DNA of 64,000 nucleotides from Bolinopsis microptera (Eukaryota > Ctenophora > Tentaculata > Lobata > Bolinopsidae): the NCBI RefSeq assembly GCF_026151205.1, contig NC_087084.1, forward strand, positions 9,482,894 through 9,546,893. The letters are read 5' to 3'. Under the pieces are notes generated by a model, which was given only the letters and a program-made list of their open reading frames with translations, ran no database searches and was not told where the DNA came from. Below, in pieces: positions 23,101 to 64,000 of this stretch. How positions within the stretch are numbered: position 1 is the first letter of the stretch; the number at the start of each line of letters is the position of its first letter. The translations under genes and the position numbers were made by a program.

Positions 23101-23396
23101 TTATCTTCTGAAAATGTTAAATGATAGCGCATGAAAGTGATAACAACGTCCTTCAGATTGAAGATCAAGATGAACTCTCATCACTATTACAATTACCCCT
23201 TGTGGCAGGTACAGTGAACAGAGGCTCAGGGGCCGTGGGGGCCGGAATGGTCGTCAATGATTGGATATCATTTTGTGGTCGGGACACTACAGCCACAGAG
23301 ATCAGTCTTATTGAAAGCATATTTAAACTTTCAGATAAGGGACACAATAATATCAATCAAATGAGGAGTGTTTTAGTTGAAAGTATGACCTCGTAG
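17109..23396 (+). CDS. EIF6: Eukaryotic translation initiation factor 6
   Basis: Five exons: 17109-17249, 17895-18036, 22266-22382, 22911-23008 and 23157-23396. They join in frame (phases 0, 1, 2, 0) to exactly 245 codons plus stop, the length I recall for human eIF6. Diagnostic stretches include [90 protein letters not shown] and GMVVNDW. eIF6 is a five-bladed alpha/beta ring protein that binds the intersubunit face of the 60S ribosome. It is needed for nucleolar pre-60S maturation and blocks premature 40S joining until SBDS and EFL1 release it. All donors are GT; that of exon 4 (ccg|gtttgt) is weak. Intron 2 is 4.2 kb and holds a Penelope-like element and a dispersed repeat. The gene looks intact. 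Confidence 0.97.
18247..18293 (+). repeat. Short tandem duplication (22-bp unit)
   Basis: The unit acatataataatattatgtg occurs twice in direct succession in eIF6 intron 2. Each unit is itself partly palindromic. Confidence 0.7.
18776..18974 (+). repeat. Dispersed ~180-200 bp repeat, copy 1 (eIF6 intron 2)
   Basis: This segment is homologous to the reverse complement of about 53363-53530. Both copies contain gctaaggatccattggatct, a gtcgactc core, gaatgat, attgaggnttaaatgagga and a taggatacccc block in the same order. It starts ctagtgtag and ends ctatactag, a short near-inverted pair, so it may be a MITE. No target duplication was established. Confidence 0.65.
19760..20900. other. Insertion inside the Penelope-like element
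   Basis: About 1.1 kb of non-coding DNA separates the YVDD region from the downstream coding part. It holds CG-dinucleotide runs at about 20123-20154 and 20310-20330, each preceded by the same word ttgtaacaagcgcg, which suggests a diverged internal duplication. No terminal repeats were identified, so the nature of the insert is unknown. Confidence 0.5.
22062..22085 (+). ncRNA. Hammerhead-ribozyme-like core of the Penelope element
   Basis: ctgaaga, then a GGCG-TTGA-CGCC hairpin, then gaaa, follow the hammerhead order CUGANGA / stem II / GAAA. Hammerhead motifs are known from the pseudo-LTRs of Penelope-like elements. One extra T sits between the first core block and stem II, and I could not pair convincing stems I and III. 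This is therefore a degenerate copy, probably not self-cleaving. Confidence 0.45.
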
Positions 23397-26165
23397 CCGC
23401 CATGATCATTTTAAATTATTTATCACGGGTTCTGTTTTTATACTTTTAACGACAAAGAATCTATTTTTAAGATGTGATATGTTTTTAGAAGTTCGGAAAT
23501 GTTTCAGGGATGCTTAATTTATTTATTATTATATTATAAAATAGGAGAAAATGCTGTTATGACTGTAGATGTAGATGGCCACATCGTACACTGTTGGCTG
23601 CTCTCGAGCATTGCGCGGCACGCAAACCACGATCTGTCAGCATTCTAATATGCTCAATGCCTTACAAAAGAAGCCGTCTTCAGCATTTCAAGAGCTTTTC
23701 GCGCGCGCACTGTTTTCTTGTAGATATCCTGGATGATGGTACTTTTCTGGAATCAAGGGTGATGTTTGTTACCTTGACCGTCAAGTACATAATCAGAATT
23801 ATATGATAACTCAGTCGTGCTTCTGTATCTGATAAGATAGGCAGCTGTGAAGCTTGTGATCTTTTAATAGTGCCGACACTTGCTACACTTTCATTGGAGA
23901 ACCACTTAAACAAGATAAATAGGAGATTTTTGTCTCAAGGTTGCTCCATACGCTGGTCTATACCCTGTTCCATAGGCCACTGTAGTGCGAGCACAGCCTG
24001 TAACCTCTAACTGTTGCTACACTGTAACCTCTAACTGTTGCTACACTGTAACCTCTAACTGTTGCTATACTGTATTTGCGTAGGAGTGGATAGAAATTAT
24101 AGCTGGGCACATTTCACCTAATATAGTCTTATTTGAAACTGTTTCTTTTGTCCCAGAGGTATGCAATCATAAAAGGGTTACATTGAGGTGCAATGACTGT
24201 TGGAGTTCCGAATGCTCTGTAAAAAAGCGTTTATTATCTGGTCCTACTGTCGGCAGGCTTGAAGAAAGTGTCTGTAATTCGGGTCTACTAAGCTAGGTCT
24301 GAGATTTATCTATTAGTCATCGACAGGGGTTGTTCGTACTGCAGAACAGTTCGAATTAATGGTTCAGAGATGACCTTCATACACCCATCGCTTTATACCT
24401 CAAAATAAAACATTAATCGCCAAAGCAATTAAAATGCTTATCGTAGCCCTGTCTTTTAGATGTTCATCATCATCGCCACATAAATAGCTGAGATGGTATT
24501 CAGCTCAATAGATTTAGTTTCTGCGGGGGAACTTACAGGTTCGTTTGGATGTAGTCTAAGCTATTATTACTGGGCGGCGCTCAGCCTGTCATTCCGCCGA
24601 ATCTCTGTTATGTTCATGAACATAATAGCTATAGCCTGGGGTCCCCAGTTAAGCTATTATAGCCATCATTCTCCTTCGACACTAAATGTTTATACCGATA
24701 TGCACACAGCTCGGTAATACAGTGTGTCCGAACTATATTGGTTGAGAACATGACATTGAGAATGCAACTGTTTGCGCAAGAAGTTATGTCTCAAAATCTT
24801 ATATTATTGAAGAAATATCCAGATTTAGGTCACTGTAGTGTTCACTCTATTCCTGTGTCTCCATGCTAACTCGTCTGCAAGATGATGGCAATCTCCTTTT
24901 TATAATCTTAACTATTGTGCATTGATAAGTTATTTATGCCAATTTGTTTTACTGAAACGTTTCTTTACCTTCGTACTATGAGTATACCTTCAGATAGTTT
25001 TATCGAAAAAAATACTACTATGATTCGTGTCAAGACAACAAATTGGCCGAAACTGACGCTCACATAAGTTTTACACAATAGGTCATAGGAGTGAGAACTT
25101 TAAAATTCAATGAGATACGTCTTGGTTAAAATAATGTGCGTTATTGCTATTCTTAGTTTATGGTGAAGTCAGTATAAATATGAACAAATGGATTTAACCG
25201 GCCACCGGAGTTCAATTTCAAGTAAATGGGTACAGTTTTTAACAGAATCTGGCACGAGACAGTTATTTTTCCTAAGATTTTGTTCTTGAAAGGAGAAATT
25301 TGACATCTCGAGCGGGAATACTGAATACATAACTCGTTCTAACCTCAAACCTTTGATCAAGTATGCTAGTTTTTGTCCCGTCGACAAAGATCAGAATTAT
25401 TATATATATTAAACTAACTTAATTGCGCGCGCAACAGCTATTGCGCGAACTTTTTCGCGCCTTCCAAAACATACTCCCATAACTGTGACTGGTAACAAAG
25501 GGCACAATTTATGGAAACTAGTTTCTCCGAACTACTATTCCAGTGAATCATCGTCAATCGTGGCGTTTTCAACCTTTAAAGGTAAACTTATCGAAACCTA
25601 AAAATTAATAAGATTGAATCCGTACACGATCAAACTCATTCCTATCCGTTAAATTCCCGTCATTCCGATCAAATTCGACTGGCACTGGCCCGCACAAGTT
25701 AAAAGTATCCTCCAAATGGTGAACTTAGGTTTCCGCATTCCTTTGAAGCAGACAGGGGTGAGGGCTAACAGAGAGAAATGAAAAGCTTGAGTCGTACAGA
25801 GAAAATAGAAAAGATACAAAATTCAGTCTTCAGTTACATTGCTCAATTAATATCACTTCAATGACACGCAAGGAATATGCACTTTGATATACCAGAAAAT
25901 AATTAAATTTACGCCACTAAAAAGTAATTTAAGGTGAAATAAAAGACAATCAATTAACACCGATATACTAAGACTTATCTCAAAGAAAGCCGAATTCCTA
26001 GATTTCAACTATAGCTAAAGGAAGGACCAGAGAGCAAGTAACTAGTTTTCAAAACAGTCAGGACTGACTAAACTCCAGAGAATAAATTAATAAAAATGAA
26101 TAGCTTCATCAGCGTGTTTTCATGGCTAAAGACATAAAATCTGTAAAATGTCTACAATCGTCATA
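23397..26165. other. Region downstream of eIF6
   Basis: Should include the eIF6 3' UTR; no AATAAA lies in the first 150 bases. Holds a 24-bp tandem array at 23998-24074 and several short frames with no family resemblance. No exon was identified. Confidence 0.4.
23998..24074 (+). repeat. 24-bp tandem repeat, about 3.2 copies
   Basis: Unit ctgtaacctctaactgttgc plus taca, repeated three times with one mismatch in the last copy, then a partial copy. The interval is a multiple of three, but no long frame uses it. Confidence 0.9.
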
Positions 26166-26167
26166 AT

Positions 26168-26584
26168 ATGATAGGCAGAGTTTACTATGTAAACTATTAT
26201 TGCGATTTAGCAGATATCAATATGGTAAAAGATTTAAACCTCGACATTGATCATCATTCATTATACATTAAAACGGAAGATATACATACATCACTGAATC
26301 GGGGTAACGAATATTTATTTGCTTGTTTAAGGTTGAGGAATATTATTTTCAGTAATGTATCATATCGAGTGCTCAAACTCACATTTTCTTCAAATTTTTG
26401 GGCGGAACTAGACGACTTGTGGCCAATAAACCTAAAATTATCTTCCGTTTATGCTTTCAAAATTTTCAAAGATGAAGTAATCACTCATCAAAGGAAGAAA
26501 TGTTATGCTGCGCTTTTCAAAGATGAAGTAATCACCCATCAAAGGAAGAAATGTAACACTGCGCTTGGAGCAAACAGTTTATGA
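26168..26584 (+). CDS. Hypothetical 138-codon frame with internal duplication
   Basis: An open frame starting ATG 26168 that ends in two direct copies of a 17-residue unit (FKDEVITHQRKKC plus four residues), reflecting a 51-base tandem duplication at 26466-26567. No signal peptide, known motif or splice signals are evident. It may be chance; the intact frame through a recent duplication of 51 bases (17 codons) is not strong evidence. Confidence 0.15.
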   Translation: MIGRVYYVNYYCDLADINMVKDLNLDIDHHSLYIKTEDIHTSLNRGNEYLFACLRLRNIIFSNVSYRVLKLTFSSNFWAELDDLWPINLKLSSVYAFKIFKDEVITHQRKKCYAALFKDEVITHQRKKCNTALGANSL

Positions 26585-28233
26585 TGCTTGGTTGCCCTTG
26601 ACCTAGACGAAACCAATAACAATCTGCTTGTTTGACGCGACAATTCTAGAGATAAGGTGATAAAGATAAGATAAGAATTAGTCTTAATTAATAACAGTTG
26701 AATTTTGCACCAGGCAGAAATAGACTAAGCCTCATAAGAACATTATGATTTTGTTATCGACTAATTTGGGTGTCAAAACTTATCAGTTTATTGAACCAAC
26801 CATGGTGACGTTAACCTCGAGTGGTAGACAGAAAATGGTTTACAATTTCAAAATTGGACATGTTCAGGTGTAAATTTGGGAAAAAAAGATTTCTGCGGAT
26901 TTTTGTAGTTTCCGATTAGGGTTGATTTGAAAACCTGTATCATGAGTTTGAGTACTAACATCTAAACTGAAAAAATAACGGAAATATATTCTGTTTAAAA
27001 TAATTTACATCTAAACCAATTAAAAAACCCAAAGAACTGACAACAGTTCATTGATTTTAGGGTCTAAAATTATCAAAATTTTGTGAAAATCGGCTGATTT
27101 CGTTGAATATATATTTCTTTCATCTCTTAGAAACTCAAACTGTTTAGAATGCTGTTACCAATCTGAATTCTCCCAAATATTCATGTACCAATCTAAAGAT
27201 GTGCTTCAAATAAATGTAAGCAAGGAGATTGAAAGGGTGAGATTTCCTCTCAAATTAACCCAGGACTGGTTTTGCAATTCAGTTTCCATTCACAAGAATC
27301 TCATACGCGTACGTTTATATTTGTCTTGTTAGTTTCTATATCCCTCGCTCCATTAAAAATATGTCAAATTATCACAAATATGCCTAAAAAGCTGAAATGT
27401 AGGGGTTTGTTAGGTTAAAAGGAAAAAGAAAACATAGTAATCGCGTTAAAATGGAATTATTCCTTTAAATTCCAGAGGTGTGATCTAAAGATCTAAAGAA
27501 AAATGAAAATAATTTAACTAGTATTCTAGCCATAAAGGTGGAGCCAACAAGAAATCATTTAACTTTAAACTAAGAAATCGTTTGACATGTCTAGAAATGT
27601 TAACTCAAAGGACAAAGTCAGATAATTTTGAAAAGTTTGATCAAATAAACCTGACTCTGTATTGACCGCTGACTTCACCTTATGGTTCCATTAAAGTCCC
27701 TTACAAGGCCTCATAAACCTTTTTATTGTAATCCCTAACAGCTGAAATCATAACGCGTAACATTACATTCAAACGGAAACAATCACAAATGTACACATAT
27801 GATGAGCAGCCATATTGCATCGAAATAACTGAGCTGATAAATTTGGTCCACGATTTTTCGTGACTTGATTTTGATATTTACTTCTATAGCTATATAATAT
27901 AATGTTGCATGCAAACTCATCTCACATTAAAGAACTTAAACCTATGTTTAAAAATTGAGTTCTTTTCATATGGTAAATATAATACAAGATTTTTTTCACA
28001 TGAATGGAGGTCTATCTGGCGGCCTTGGGGTCGTGGGCGTGAACCAGCCTAAGATTGTCTGAACCATAATTGTTAATGACCATCGCGTTTAACCATTTTT
28101 GTTTTTACATCTTGATATAGGACAGATTTGATCGATTCGATCTGTAAGATTGTGTGTTGCAGTGTTGAGGGATCTCGTGATGGATCAGGCGGAGAGAAAG
28201 AGAAAGTGATGTGATCACTGTGCTACTGCTGGA
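26585..28233. other. 3' flank of the minus-strand receptor gene
   Basis: Reading on the minus strand this follows the receptor stop codon. AATAAA (plus-strand TTTATT) occurs at 27722-27727, about 500 bases past the stop, and is a candidate poly(A) signal. No other gene was seen. Confidence 0.35.

Positions 28234-64000
<35,767 letters not shown>

Noticed and set aside
24680-24770. Minus-strand 42-codon frame ending KENDGYNSLTGDPRL
   Set aside because: Too short, without splice signals in phase with the receptor, and no homology that I can recall.
27661-27740. Possible further receptor exon (tttcag ... aag|gtgaag on the minus strand)
   Set aside because: All three frames stop inside it, and the exon at 28287-28234 already gives a good in-phase ending.

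Overview
This window looks like nuclear DNA of an invertebrate animal. It is AT-rich, its genes carry spliced introns with GT-AG borders, and it holds several retrotransposon and DNA-transposon families. It also has an animal-type eIF6 gene and an exon set for an Ig/fibronectin-III membrane receptor. I see nothing bacterial and no integrated virus. The species cannot be named from the sequence.

Layout. 1-285: the last coding exon and 3' end of an unrecognised plus-strand gene. 0.58-4.46 kb: a repeat block built around a near-perfect 3.3 kb inverted duplication, followed by a truncated non-LTR retrotransposon. 6.2-7.5 kb: a broken non-LTR reverse transcriptase. 10.28-10.57 kb: a short hAT-type element with an 8-bp target duplication. 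11.48-12.89 kb: an intronless 470-residue gene resembling the Fanconi anaemia protein FANCG. 13.2-16.2 kb: a two-exon gene that I do not recognise. 17.1-23.4 kb: a complete five-exon eIF6 gene (245 codons); its 4.2 kb second intron holds a decayed Penelope-like element with a GIY-YIG domain.

From 28.2 kb to the right edge, the minus strand carries one long gene, convergent with eIF6 and running off the window. Twelve or thirteen exons, compatible in phase, give in order: an Ig-like domain, three fibronectin-III-type modules, one transmembrane helix and a short cytoplasmic tail. The second module carries a C-x8-C-R-W pattern, and a WPGL motif follows the membrane helix. Both recall class I cytokine receptors. 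The introns hold most of the mobile DNA: a truncated minus-strand reverse transcriptase (30.9-32.6 kb), a nearly intact two-ORF non-LTR element (41.0-44.6 kb), two large terminal-inverted-repeat elements with recurring internal words (38.8-40.7 and 58.1-60.1 kb), a 730-bp pyrimidine repeat touching a splice donor (53.9-54.7 kb), and a head-to-tail array of four Helitron-like units (61.96-63.18 kb).

The plus-strand genes are close but separate transcription units. They would serve DNA repair (the FANCG-like gene) and ribosome maturation (eIF6), and the minus-strand gene would make a cell-surface receptor. No operon-like link between them is visible. All exon structures here come from reading splice signals and frames by eye.
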